Assembly: GCA_019423025.1 (NCBI GenBank) | Contig: JAHZCD010000003.1 | Span: forward strand, 1 to 64,000 | From: Haemophilus sp. | GTDB taxonomy: Bacteria > Pseudomonadota > Gammaproteobacteria > Enterobacterales > Pasteurellaceae | Length of the DNA stretch: 64,000 nt | Direction of reading: 5' to 3' | Shown here: positions 55,136 through 63,199 of the stretch, in pieces | How positions within the stretch are numbered: position 1 is the first letter of the stretch | Layout of the letters: every line of letters begins with the position of its first letter | The notes under the pieces: model-generated | What the model saw: only the letters and a program-made list of their open reading frames with translations | Database searches by the model: none | What the model was told of the DNA's origin: nothing | Program-made: the position numbers and the translations under genes

Positions 55136-55939
55136 TTATAATACACTATGAATTGCGCGACCTTCCAATTCAGTAAAATATTTCACTGTTTTGACTTTCA
55201 ATTCTTGCAATGCAGGCTCATCACATACCAAAACGAAATGACGATGAAGCTGTAAAGCACTCACTGTCCAAAGGTGATTAATACTGCCCTCAACTGCAGC
55301 TTGCACGGCTAAGGCTTTATTATGGCCCGTAGCTAAAATCATCACTTCTTCTGCATCAAGTAATGTACCCACGCCGATTGTTAAAGCATATTTTGGTACT
55401 TGATCTACATCGTTATTAAAGAAACGAGAATTCGCGATAATGGTATCAGGCGTTAAGGTTTTAATACGGGTACGCGAACTTAAAGAAGAAGCAGGTTCGT
55501 TAAAGGCAATATGGCCATCAACACCTACGCCGCCCATAAATAAATGAATATTACCGTAAGATTTAATTTTTTCTTCATAACGACGACACTCTTCATCATG
55601 GTCATTGGTATTACCATTTAAAATATTGATATTTTGCGGTTGAATATCAATATGGTTGAAGAAATTATTATGCATAAAACTGTGATAACTTTCTGGATGT
55701 TCTTTTGGCAAACCCACATATTCATCCATATTAAAGGTCACTACATGTTTAAAACTCACCTCTCCCGCTTGATTTAATTTAATCAATTCTTGATAGGTCT
55801 TAAGTGGTGTACTGCCTGTTGGTAAACCTAATACAAAAGGACGTTCTGCGGTAGGTTTAAAATGATTAATTCGATCAGCAATATGACGCGCCGCCCAACG
55901 GCTGACTTGTTGTTCATTGTTCAGAGGAATGAGACGCAT
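55136..55939 (-). CDS. nagB: Glucosamine-6-phosphate deaminase
   Basis: Deaminates and isomerises GlcN-6-P to fructose-6-P. The start MRLIPLNNEQQVSRWAARHI gives 267 residues, the family size; an upstream alternative start is not supported. Motifs: LGLPTGSTPLKTYQEL (phosphate site), TFNMDEYVGL with catalytic Asp, and GGVGVDGHIAFNEPASS with catalytic His/Glu. Confidence 0.95.
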   Translation of the reverse strand: MRLIPLNNEQQVSRWAARHIADRINHFKPTAERPFVLGLPTGSTPLKTYQELIKLNQAGEVSFKHVVTFNMDEYVGLPKEHPESYHSFMHNNFFNHIDIQPQNINILNGNTNDHDEECRRYEEKIKSYGNIHLFMGGVGVDGHIAFNEPASSLSSRTRIKTLTPDTIIANSRFFNNDVDQVPKYALTIGVGTLLDAEEVMILATGHNKALAVQAAVEGSINHLWTVSALQLHRHFVLVCDEPALQELKVKTVKYFTELEGRAIHSVL

Positions 55940-56029
55940 AATAACCTTCCTTATCAGTACCACACTGACATTCTTTCCTCCCCGCTATAGAGGGAGGAAA
56001 GAAATAAGTGCGGTCACTTTTCCATTAAT

Positions 56030-56908
56030 TTATAAATATTTTGCTTTTAACTCTTTCGCTTTCGCTAATTGCTCTGGTGTTGCTTTCGCTGTCATTGGCT
56101 CACGGCAATAACCTGCATCCACTCCATCTAGTTTCAACAACTCTTTAATTGTGAGATATAAGCCATTCGCTAAAATGCCTTCGATAAGGTCATTGGTCAC
56201 GTGTTGAACTTGAAGCGCATCAGCCAATTTACCTTGTTTGGTTAATTCAAAGATTTGTCTTGCACGCACACCGTTTACGTTGAATGTACTACCGATCGCA
56301 CCATCTACACCGAGAGATACAGCTGGCACCATCATTTCATCAAAACCAGCCCAAATTAGGTGGTTTGGATAAGCTTTTTTCAAGCGTTCTAATAGATAGA
56401 AATCCCCAGCGGTAAATTTCACACCAAGCACTTTCGGGTTTTTATAAAGTTCGCCGAATTGCTCAATCCCCATATTCACGCCAGTTAAGAACGGAATTGA
56501 GTACACGATCATGTTATTGCCTGTTTCTGCAATGATAGTGTCATAGTAATGTTTGATTTCAGGGAAGCTGAATTTATAGTAGAACGGGGTTACTGCAGAA
56601 AGACTGTCATAGCCTAATTCCGTTGCATATTTACCTAATTCCACTGCTTCATGTAAGTTCACACTACCCACTTGTGCGATTAGCGCGACTTGGTCTTTTG
56701 CTTCATCTTTCGCAATACGGAAAATTTGTTTTTTCTCTTCCGTAGAAAGCATGAAGTTTTCACCTGTTGAACCACCTACATATAAACCATCAATTTTCAT
56801 CTTATCAATGTTATAGCGAATGATTTCACGCAAACCTTTTTCATTGATAGAGCCATCTTCATTGAATGATACTAATAACGCGCTAAAAATACCTTTTAAA
56901 TTACGCAT
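56030..56908 (-). CDS. nanA: N-acetylneuraminate lyase
   Basis: Cleaves sialic acid to ManNAc and pyruvate by a Schiff-base aldolase mechanism. The 292 residues carry GGSTGENFMLS, catalytic Tyr136 in YSIPF and Schiff-base Lys164 in LGVKFTAGD. It lies between nagB and the RpiR-type regulator, as in H. influenzae. Confidence 0.96.
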   Translation of the reverse strand: MRNLKGIFSALLVSFNEDGSINEKGLREIIRYNIDKMKIDGLYVGGSTGENFMLSTEEKKQIFRIAKDEAKDQVALIAQVGSVNLHEAVELGKYATELGYDSLSAVTPFYYKFSFPEIKHYYDTIIAETGNNMIVYSIPFLTGVNMGIEQFGELYKNPKVLGVKFTAGDFYLLERLKKAYPNHLIWAGFDEMMVPAVSLGVDGAIGSTFNVNGVRARQIFELTKQGKLADALQVQHVTNDLIEGILANGLYLTIKELLKLDGVDAGYCREPMTAKATPEQLAKAKELKAKYL

Positions 56909-56917
56909 TTTTCTCTC

Positions 56918-57784
56918 CTATTTGATACGTTGTTCTAAAATGACATTTAATGTTTTTTGCTTTATTTTGACCGCACTTTCCTGTGATGCCTGTACTAATA
57001 AAGCGTAAATCAAATCTAATACGAATAATTGGGCAATCTTCGTGCCGATAGAATCGCCTTGCAACTTGCCTTGCTTATTCCCATTCACTAAAACAAGATC
57101 GGCATATTCTGTGATGGGTGAACGCAAACTGTGCGTAATCGCAATGGTCTTGGCCCCATTTTCTTTGGCAATTTTCATGGTATGAGTGGTTTCTTGAGAA
57201 TAACCAGAATGGCTCAAACCAATTGCCACATCTTTTTTCGTCAATAAAGATGCCTGCATATACATAAAATGATTATTACCCGTTGCATCGACTTGCACAC
57301 CGATACGCATCAATTTATTTTTGGCATCTTCCGCGGTAATCCCGGATGTCCCCACACCAAATAAGAAAACACGATTCGCTTGTTGAATGGCTTTTACTGC
57401 CTCTTCCAACTGCTCAAAATCCAATAAATTAATGGTTTCATCCATCACGTTATTGATAGCAGATTTCAGCTTATGCGCAATATTCAATGAGTTGTCAGAA
57501 TCGGTAATATCTGAATCTAATACGGTGTTATCTTTGCCATCTTTTGTGGCAAGCTCGATGGATAATTCCAATTTAAAATCACTGAAGCCTTTAAAGCCGA
57601 GAGTACGGCAAAAACGCACAAAGGTCGCCTCCCCCACTTCTAAATGGGCGGCAATTTCAGCTAAAGGAGCTTGCACTGCAAGATCGGGATTCAATAAAAT
57701 TGCATCCGCAATTTTCTTTTCAGTCTTCGTTAAACTACGATACAACGAGCTAATGGTATTTAAAATATTGCCGTTTTTAGCCAT
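56918..57784 (-). CDS. MurR/RpiR-family regulator of sialic acid catabolism (SiaR/NanR-like)
   Basis: The 288 residues have an N-terminal helix-turn-helix (EIAAHLEVGEATFVRFCRTLGFKGFSDFK) and a C-terminal SIS sugar-phosphate domain (VFLFGVGTSGITAEDAKNKLMRIG; AIGLSHSGYSQETTHTMKIAKENGAKTIAIT). In H. influenzae the gene in this position is the sialic acid regulator SiaR, which senses GlcN-6-P and acts with CRP. Its likely target is the divergent region 59417-59642. It overlaps nanK by eight bases. Confidence 0.88.
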   Translation of the reverse strand: MAKNGNILNTISSLYRSLTKTEKKIADAILLNPDLAVQAPLAEIAAHLEVGEATFVRFCRTLGFKGFSDFKLELSIELATKDGKDNTVLDSDITDSDNSLNIAHKLKSAINNVMDETINLLDFEQLEEAVKAIQQANRVFLFGVGTSGITAEDAKNKLMRIGVQVDATGNNHFMYMQASLLTKKDVAIGLSHSGYSQETTHTMKIAKENGAKTIAITHSLRSPITEYADLVLVNGNKQGKLQGDSIGTKIAQLFVLDLIYALLVQASQESAVKIKQKTLNVILEQRIK

Positions 57785-58715
57785 AAACCACTCCCGTATT
57801 TTTTGCTTGTAATAAGCAATCTTTTACCCAATAAGCTGCCCCAATCAAGCCTGCATCTTGTCCAAATTGAGCGCTTTCTAATTCACAATGATAAACAGTG
57901 GGAAGTTCACTTAATAAAGATTGAACTAACGGTAAATAGCCTTCTGCCAACCCTACACTACCGCCAACCACGACTTTTTGCATGTCTAATCCAATCTTCA
58001 AATCCGCAATTAAATTCGCTATGGCTTGTGCTGAACGAGTCACAAGTGCGGTTGCTTTTTCATCATTTTGACGGAAACGCACAAAGACTTCTTTTGGATC
58101 ACAAGGATCATCCCATTGAGAAGAAACCGCTTCAATCGCGCGACCTGATGCAATGGCTTCGACGCAGCCACGGCGACCACAACCGCAAATGGGACCATTA
58201 GGATCGGCCAAAGTATGGCCTATATGCCCCGCAATACCGTTTGGCTCAGTAAGTAAACGATGATTTAAAATTAAACCGCCCCCTACGCCTGTGGAAACAG
58301 TAATAAAGGTAAAGTTTTGAACATCATTAGGATTTTGTAGTTGATACTCTGCATAGGCTGCCGCTTGCACATCATTAAGTAAACCAATCGGTTTATCAGT
58401 ATGCTGTGCAATGCTGTCTTTTAATGGGAATTGGGCTAATCCACCCAGGTTTTTAGGATTAAGTGCGGTCAGAATGCCTTGATTAATAATGCCCGTTGAA
58501 GCAACGGCGACATAATCAAACTGCCCTTCATATTCTTTTACCAACTGAGCAAGGGTTTGATGCATCGCTTGCGCAGCATCATCTTGTGGCGTAGAAATCT
58601 GTTTTCGCTGTTGAATTTCACCATTTTTCACTATAGCAGAAGCGATTTTCGTGCCACCAATATCTAATGCCAAACAACGCTGTAATGTCTGACCACTATC
58701 CACTGTTAATGACAT
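57777..58715 (-). CDS. nanK: N-acetylmannosamine kinase
   Basis: Phosphorylates ManNAc. ROK-family protein of 312 residues from the ATG at 58715, which follows AGGAAGAAG. A longer frame extends upstream into nanE without family support. ATP motif CLALDIGGTKIASA, EPNGIAGHIGHT and the zinc motif CGCGRRGCVEAIASG are present. It lies between nanE and the regulator gene. Confidence 0.94.
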   Translation of the reverse strand: MSLTVDSGQTLQRCLALDIGGTKIASAIVKNGEIQQRKQISTPQDDAAQAMHQTLAQLVKEYEGQFDYVAVASTGIINQGILTALNPKNLGGLAQFPLKDSIAQHTDKPIGLLNDVQAAAYAEYQLQNPNDVQNFTFITVSTGVGGGLILNHRLLTEPNGIAGHIGHTLADPNGPICGCGRRGCVEAIASGRAIEAVSSQWDDPCDPKEVFVRFRQNDEKATALVTRSAQAIANLIADLKIGLDMQKVVVGGSVGLAEGYLPLVQSLLSELPTVYHCELESAQFGQDAGLIGAAYWVKDCLLQAKNTGVVYG

Positions 58716-58726
58716 ATCTTCTTCCT

Positions 58727-59416
58727 TTATTTTTTCGCTGAATGAATGGCTTCGGTAAACCAACTTACGATATGCTCTAAGCGAGTTAATGCAGAACCTA
58801 CGGTCACACAATAAGCACCAATTTCAATTGCCGTTTTCGCCAACTCAGGGGTGTTATAACGTCCTTCCGCCATGACTCGGCAGCCTGCCGCTTTCAAATC
58901 TTTAACTAATTGATAATCAGGTTCTTCCGGCACCGTGCCACCTGTGTAGCCAGACATCGTACTGCCCACAATATCAAAACCGAGTTTTTGACAGTACAAG
59001 CCTTCTTCTAAATTCGAACAATCAGCCATGGCTAAACAGCCTAATTCGTGGATTTTTTTGACCGCACTTTCAATATCTACCGGTCTAGGGCGATTTGTCC
59101 CATCCACGGCGATAATGTCTGCACCGGCTTTCGCTAAATCTTCAATATCATGCAAAAACGGGGTAATTCGTACAGGGCTGTCAGGTAAATCACGTTTCAC
59201 AATACCAATAATTGGTACATTCACGGTAGGGCGTGTTGCTTTAAGATTTTCTATGCCCTCGATACGCAATCCGGCGGCACCACCAGCGACAGAAGCCTGT
59301 GCCATGGCAGCCACGATTTCTGGTTTATCCATCGGGCCATCATCGACAGGCTGACAAGAAGCAATAAGACCAAATTTGATTTTATCTAAGACTTCATTAT
59401 GTGATAATTTCGACAT
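58727..59416 (-). CDS. nanE: N-acetylmannosamine-6-phosphate 2-epimerase
   Basis: Converts ManNAc-6-P to GlcNAc-6-P. The 229 residues start MSKLSHNEVLDKIKFGLIASCQPVDDGPMD, with an AGGAG ribosome site five bases before ATG 59416. TIM-barrel motifs include GIVKRDLPDSPVRITP, DIIAVDGTNRPRP and MAEGRYNTPELAKTAIEIGAYCVTVGSALTR. First gene of the leftward nanE-nanK-rpiR-nanA-nagB-nagA unit. Confidence 0.95.
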   Translation of the reverse strand: MSKLSHNEVLDKIKFGLIASCQPVDDGPMDKPEIVAAMAQASVAGGAAGLRIEGIENLKATRPTVNVPIIGIVKRDLPDSPVRITPFLHDIEDLAKAGADIIAVDGTNRPRPVDIESAVKKIHELGCLAMADCSNLEEGLYCQKLGFDIVGSTMSGYTGGTVPEEPDYQLVKDLKAAGCRVMAEGRYNTPELAKTAIEIGAYCVTVGSALTRLEHIVSWFTEAIHSAKK

Positions 59417-59511
59417 ATAAACTCCTACATTAGACAGTAACACTTGGTTTCCTTTTTGGCTTTCTAACCATTATAGTAAAACGCAGTAAAACTTGCACCA
59501 TAAAAAAATAT

Positions 59512-59534
59512 TTTTTGAAGTACAATTTCAAAAA
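59512..59534. promoter_or_regulatory. Inverted repeat in the nanE/PTS divergent region
   Basis: TTTTTGAA and TTCAAAAA, seven bases apart, form a perfect eight-base inverted repeat next to the CRP-like site. It is a candidate binding site for the RpiR-type regulator. Confidence 0.35.
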
Positions 59535-59535
59535 T

Positions 59536-59551
59536 TGTGATCGGCTTCTCA
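59536..59551 (+). promoter_or_regulatory. CRP-like site between nanE and the PTS gene
   Basis: TGTGA-N6-TCTCA matches nine of ten conserved CRP positions. Its centre is about 65 bases before the predicted PTS start and about 127 bases from the nanE ATG, so it could serve both operons. Confidence 0.55.
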
Positions 59552-59574
59552 ATTTTGAGATAAAGTTACCACAT

Positions 59575-59620
59575 TTGTACAAAATATTTTTTTACTTTAG
59601 AATATGAAGTAATACTTCAT
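59575..59620 (+). promoter_or_regulatory. PTS gene promoter with palindromic operator over the start site
   Basis: A -35 TTGTAC (59575-59580), 17-base spacer and -10 TAGAAT (59598-59603) are followed at once by ATGAAGT-AAT-ACTTCAT (59604-59620). This perfect palindrome spans the expected transcription start, the position of a classic repressor operator. Confidence 0.6.
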
Positions 59621-59642
59621 TACTTATAAATAGGAGAAAAAA

Positions 59643-61109
59643 ATGAATGTGTTAGGTTATGCGCAAAAAATTGGGCAAGCCTTAATGGTACCTGTTGCTG
59701 TCTTACCAGCAGCGGCTGTACTAATGGGGATTGGTTATTGGCTTGACCCAGATGGCTGGGGAGCTAACAGTCAACTTGCTGCATTTTTAATTAAATCAGG
59801 CGGTGCTATCATCGATAACATGGGCCTGCTTTTTGCCGTTGGCGTTGCTTTCGGTTTATCTAAGGACAAACATGGTTCCGCTGCACTTTCAGGTTTAGTG
59901 GGTTACTATGTGGTAACCACTCTACTTTCACCTGGCAGTGTTGCTCAGCTACAACATATTGATGTAAGTGAAGTGCCAGCCGCCTTCGGGAAAATCAATA
60001 ACCAATTTATTGGGATTTTGATCGGGGTGATTTCAGCTGAACTTTACAATCGCTTCTATCAAGTAGAATTGCCAAAAGCGCTTTCCTTCTTTAGCGGAAA
60101 ACGCCTTGTGCCAATCGTTGTTTCTTTTGTCATGATGTTCATCAGCTTCGTATTGCTTTACATCTGGCCATATATTTTCGGCGGTTTAGTGTCATTCGGT
60201 GAAAGTATTAAAGACTTAGGCGCTGTTGGTGCAGGTCTTTACGGTTTCTTCAACCGCTTACTCATTCCTGTTGGCTTACACCACGCATTGAACTCAGTAT
60301 TCTGGTTTGACGTTGCAGGCATCAATGACATTCCAAACTTCTTAGGTGGTGCGAAATCACTTGCTGAAGGCACTGCAACGGTTGGTGTAACCGGTATGTA
60401 TCAAGCAGGTTTCTTCCCTGTCATGATGTTCGGTTTACCGGGTGCCGCATTAGCGATTTATCTCAGCGCTAAACCAAGCCAAAGAACTAAAGTGGCATCA
60501 ATCATGCTTGCGGGTGCGTTTGCCTCATTCTTCACTGGTATCACTGAACCATTAGAATTCTCTTTCATGTTTGTTGCGCCAGTGCTTTACTTCATCCACG
60601 CAGTATTAACTGGTATTTCTGTCTTTATCGCAGCAACAATGCATTGGATCGCAGGCTTCGGTTTCAGTGCGGGTCTCGTGGATATGGTGCTTTCATCACG
60701 CAACCCATTAGCCGTTGAATGGTATATGCTAATCGTACAAGGCTTAGTATTCTTCGTGATTTACTATGCAGTATTCCGTTTTGCAATTAAAGCTTTCAAC
60801 TTAAAAACATTAGGTCGTACAGAAGAAGCAGAAGAAACCACTGCAGCACAACCAGCAGCGAGCCAATCTCGCGAAGAAAGAGCGGTCAAATTTATTGATG
60901 CTTTAGGTGGTGCTGATAACTTCAAAAATATTGATGCTTGTATCACTCGCTTACGTTTAAGCTTAGTGGACCAACACAAAATTAATGAAGAACAGCTTAA
61001 GTCTCTTGGCGCAAAAGGTATCGTGAAAATTGGTAACGATGGCTTACAAGTGGTTCTCGGCCCTGAAGCTGAACTTGTAGCAGAAGCCATGAAACAAAAA
61101 GTGAAATAA
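59643..61109 (+). CDS. PTS transporter EIICB, N-acetylglucosamine type (NagE-like, no EIIA)
   Basis: Imports and phosphorylates an amino sugar, probably GlcNAc. The 488 residues have an EIIC domain with about ten membrane segments (IGQALMVPVAVLPAAAVLMGIGYWL; GLHHALNSVFWFDVAGINDIPNFLGG; FFTGITEPLEFSFMFVAP). A short Glu/Thr/Ala linker and a C-terminal EIIB domain with the phosphocysteine motif NIDACITRLRLSL follow. E. coli NagE carries an extra EIIA domain that is absent here, so a separate EIIA is needed. Divergent from nanE, it feeds GlcNAc-6-P to NagA. ManNAc or a related sugar is also possible. Confidence 0.9.
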   Translation: MNVLGYAQKIGQALMVPVAVLPAAAVLMGIGYWLDPDGWGANSQLAAFLIKSGGAIIDNMGLLFAVGVAFGLSKDKHGSAALSGLVGYYVVTTLLSPGSVAQLQHIDVSEVPAAFGKINNQFIGILIGVISAELYNRFYQVELPKALSFFSGKRLVPIVVSFVMMFISFVLLYIWPYIFGGLVSFGESIKDLGAVGAGLYGFFNRLLIPVGLHHALNSVFWFDVAGINDIPNFLGGAKSLAEGTATVGVTGMYQAGFFPVMMFGLPGAALAIYLSAKPSQRTKVASIMLAGAFASFFTGITEPLEFSFMFVAPVLYFIHAVLTGISVFIAATMHWIAGFGFSAGLVDMVLSSRNPLAVEWYMLIVQGLVFFVIYYAVFRFAIKAFNLKTLGRTEEAEETTAAQPAASQSREERAVKFIDALGGADNFKNIDACITRLRLSLVDQHKINEEQLKSLGAKGIVKIGNDGLQVVLGPEAELVAEAMKQKVK

Positions 61110-61123
61110 CACACACCAAATGA

Positions 61124-61156
61124 AATACTGACTCAGAAATGGGTCGGTATTTTTTT
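61124..61156 (+). terminator. PTS gene terminator
   Basis: AATACTGACTC pairs (two G-U) with GGGTCGGTATT, followed by a T-run, 14 bases after the stop. Confidence 0.8.
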
Positions 61157-61254
61157 GCCAACAAAAAAGTAAAAATGACCGCACTTTAGCTGAGAATTTC
61201 TTTCTCGAGTTGAATTAAATGAATATCTAAAAATTAGAAATTATTTTGAAGGGT

Positions 61255-61458
61255 GGTGGAACTAAGCAGAATTGGTCTTAACAGCAAGTGGCTTACTGCA
61301 TCGCATCCCTGCGGGATTTCTACCTAGCCCACCATAGATTTAAAGCATCTCTGGGGTTCCAGTCTGCGATATAAAATTAAAAGATTCAGAATCTTTTAAA
61401 AGCCACTTATATATTCAGGAGACCAATCCTGACTTCCAAAGAAACTACATTGGAAGGC
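61255..61458 (-). ncRNA. Probable structured non-coding RNA, family not recognised (6S-like size)
   Basis: About 200 bases without a plausible reading frame, driven by its own near-consensus promoter on the minus strand. The sequence folds into a long nested rod. Pairings (plus coordinates): 61271-61278 with 61420-61427, 61286-61294 with 61400-61408 (nine perfect pairs), and 61300-61305 with 61365-61370. Side hairpins are at 61379-61397 (eight pairs, three-base loop), 61305-61317 and 61433-61456. It begins after the crp terminator, so is an independent unit. Length and rod shape recall 6S RNA, but I cannot find the 6S sequence hallmarks. The 3' end has no clear terminator and is estimated. 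Confidence 0.6.
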
Positions 61459-61464
61459 AGTGGT

Positions 61465-61493
61465 ATGATAGAAGCCTTCCGCTATTTTGTCAA
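61465..61493 (-). promoter_or_regulatory. Sigma70 promoter for the structured RNA
   Basis: On the minus strand, -35 TTGACA (61488-61493), a 17-base spacer and -10 TATCAT (61465-61470), with an expected start near 61458. An inverted repeat GGAAGGC/GCCTTCC (61452-61458 and 61474-61480) straddles the -10 and may be an operator. Confidence 0.7.
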
Positions 61494-61583
61494 TTAAGAT
61501 ATTGCACTAAAAGAAGTATTTTTTCGCTTTTCGTATAAAAATTAACAAAGGCATTTCAACTATCACATCAATGTAACAAAAAC

Positions 61584-61615
61584 AAAATAACCGTCTTATT
61601 AAAGACGGTTATTTT
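61584..61615. terminator. crp terminator
   Basis: AAATAACCGTCTT/AAGACGGTTATTT, a 13-base perfect stem with a four-base loop and T/A-runs on both sides, immediately after the crp stop. Confidence 0.92.
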
Positions 61616-61617
61616 TG

Positions 61618-62286
61618 CTATCGAGTGCCGTAAACCACAATGGTTTTACCGTGCGCATGAATTAAATTTTGATCTTCCAGCATCTTAATTATTCGCCCTA
61701 CGGTTTCACGTGAACAGCCCACCATTTGACCAATTTCCTGACGCGTAATTTTGATCTGCATGCCATCCGGATGAGTCATGGCTTCAGGTTGTTTTGCTAG
61801 ATGCATAAGCGCCTGAGCAATACGGCCTGCCACATCCAAAAAGGCCAAGTTAGTCACTTGTCGAGATGTATTCTGCAAGCGTTTTGATAACTGAGAAGTA
61901 AGGAACATTAAAATCTCAGGATTAATTTGAATAAGCTGACGATATTTTTTATAGGAAATTTCTGCAATTTCACAAGGGGTTTTCGTTTTTACCCAAGCAG
62001 AACGTTTCGAACCTTCGTCAAATAAACCCGCTTCACCAAAAAATTGTCCAGCACCTAAATAAGATAAAATCATCTCTTTGCCTTCATCATCTTTCGATGA
62101 AACCATCACCGTTCCTTTAATTAAGAAATATAAAATATTGGCATCTTCTCCTGCATGGATTAAAGTCGATTTTGCCGGATATTTATGTAAATGACAGTGA
62201 GTTAGGAACCAATCCAGAGCAGGATCGCGTTGCTGATCATCGTCTTGTAACTTTTGTTCTTCAAGTAATTCTACATCTTCTGACAT
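61618..62286 (-). CDS. crp: cAMP receptor protein CRP
   Basis: Global cAMP-dependent regulator of carbon use and, in Haemophilus, of competence. The 222 residues have a cyclic-nucleotide domain (LIHAGEDANILYFLIKGTVMV; GQFFGEAGLFDEGSKRSAWVKTKTPCEIAEI) and a C-terminal helix-turn-helix ITRQEIGQMVGCSRETVGRIIKMLEDQNLI. It has a short acidic N-terminal extension. Candidate sites in this window are upstream of gapA and in the nanE/PTS region. Confidence 0.96.
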   Translation of the reverse strand: MSEDVELLEEQKLQDDDQQRDPALDWFLTHCHLHKYPAKSTLIHAGEDANILYFLIKGTVMVSSKDDEGKEMILSYLGAGQFFGEAGLFDEGSKRSAWVKTKTPCEIAEISYKKYRQLIQINPEILMFLTSQLSKRLQNTSRQVTNLAFLDVAGRIAQALMHLAKQPEAMTHPDGMQIKITRQEIGQMVGCSRETVGRIIKMLEDQNLIHAHGKTIVVYGTR

Positions 62287-62302
62287 ATAAGCTCCTATTG
62301 AT

Positions 62303-62521
62303 TCATTTTAGAAATTCCATTTTATCTTTGATATCAATGGATTCATGTAATTCTGACCAAACAATCACTGCACTTCCATTGTGAATCTTGTTTAGTAGGT
62401 GTTGTTTTTTTTGTTCTAAAGAAAATTCGTGTGAACCATAATCGGTACCTTCTCTAAGCACCACACTTTCCACAATATTTTCTAAGGTTTCTGTTGGCAA
62501 TTCTTGCCACGGAATAATCAT
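62303..62521 (-). CDS. yheU: YheU family protein
   Basis: Small conserved protein of unknown function. From ATG 62521 it reads MIIPWQELPTETLENIVESV and continues VLREGTDYGSHEFSLEQK, closely matching E. coli YheU, 72 residues. A TTG right after the slmA stop would add seven residues; I prefer the family start although its ribosome site is weak. It lies between slmA and crp as in H. influenzae, and is next to crp in E. coli too. Confidence 0.88.
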   Translation of the reverse strand: MIIPWQELPTETLENIVESVVLREGTDYGSHEFSLEQKKQHLLNKIHNGSAVIVWSELHESIDIKDKMEFLK

Positions 62522-62542
62522 ATATTTATCAACTAAAGTCAA

Positions 62543-63196
62543 TTAAGCAAAAAGCGGTTCTAGAAAACGCCATTGCTGTTCAAAACTTTGATTTGCGCCT
62601 AAACGGAAGTTTGTGCGGACATAACGCATAAACTGCCCTTCACAAAGGGTTACTAAATGCCCTGCAATAATACGTTCATCGACATTAAAACCACGCCCTT
62701 CGCGTAATTTTCGCATTTGTAAAATATTAACAAATTGCATTTCAAGACGATCGAAAAATTGCGCGACACGAGCCTGTAAAAGTGGCTCTTCAAACATCAA
62801 GGCATGTCCGGTCAAAATACGTGTCAAACCAGGATTTTTACGCGCAAAGTCAAGGATCATCTGCATAATGTCACGCACTCGATTCATCGTATTGGTTTCA
62901 TTACGAATTGATGTGGTGATACGGCTAAATAAATTCGCTTCAATATTATCGATCAACGCTTCAAACATTTTGGTTTTACTTGGGAAGTAACGATAAAGTG
63001 CTGCCTCTGACACCCCTACTTCTTCCGCTAAACGCGCCGTTGTCATACGCTCCATTCCCCGTTCAGAATGCAACATATGGGTAAGCACCGTCAACACTTG
63101 TTGCCGACGTTCTTTTACCGTGCGTTTTTCGATTTTTGGCGGTTTGATTTCCGCGGAAATCTCATCAACTTCTACGAGAGATAATTGTTCTACCAT
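62543..63196 (-). CDS. slmA: Nucleoid occlusion factor SlmA
   Basis: TetR-family DNA-binding protein that blocks FtsZ assembly over the nucleoid. The 217 residues include an N-terminal helix-turn-helix TTARLAEEVGVSEAALYRYFPSKTKMFEALI and a C-terminal helical domain typical of SlmA (GLTRILTGHALMFEEPLLQARVAQFFDRLE). It follows dut by three bases, the conserved dut-slmA pair. Confidence 0.95.
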   Translation of the reverse strand: MVEQLSLVEVDEISAEIKPPKIEKRTVKERRQQVLTVLTHMLHSERGMERMTTARLAEEVGVSEAALYRYFPSKTKMFEALIDNIEANLFSRITTSIRNETNTMNRVRDIMQMILDFARKNPGLTRILTGHALMFEEPLLQARVAQFFDRLEMQFVNILQMRKLREGRGFNVDERIIAGHLVTLCEGQFMRYVRTNFRLGANQSFEQQWRFLEPLFA

Positions 63197-63199
63197 AGC

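Noticed and set aside
61402..61424. GCCACTT followed by CAGGAGACC on the plus strand, resembling the cobalamin riboswitch boxes
   Set aside because: The two boxes are only about ten bases apart instead of being separated by a whole helical domain, other conserved blocks are missing, and no gene lies downstream on that strand. The bases are explained by the pairings of the minus-strand RNA.
61255..61458. Firm assignment of the RNA locus as 6S, tmRNA, RNase P or SRP RNA
   Set aside because: Size and rod shape fit 6S, but none of the sequence hallmarks I know for these families is visible; left as an unassigned RNA.
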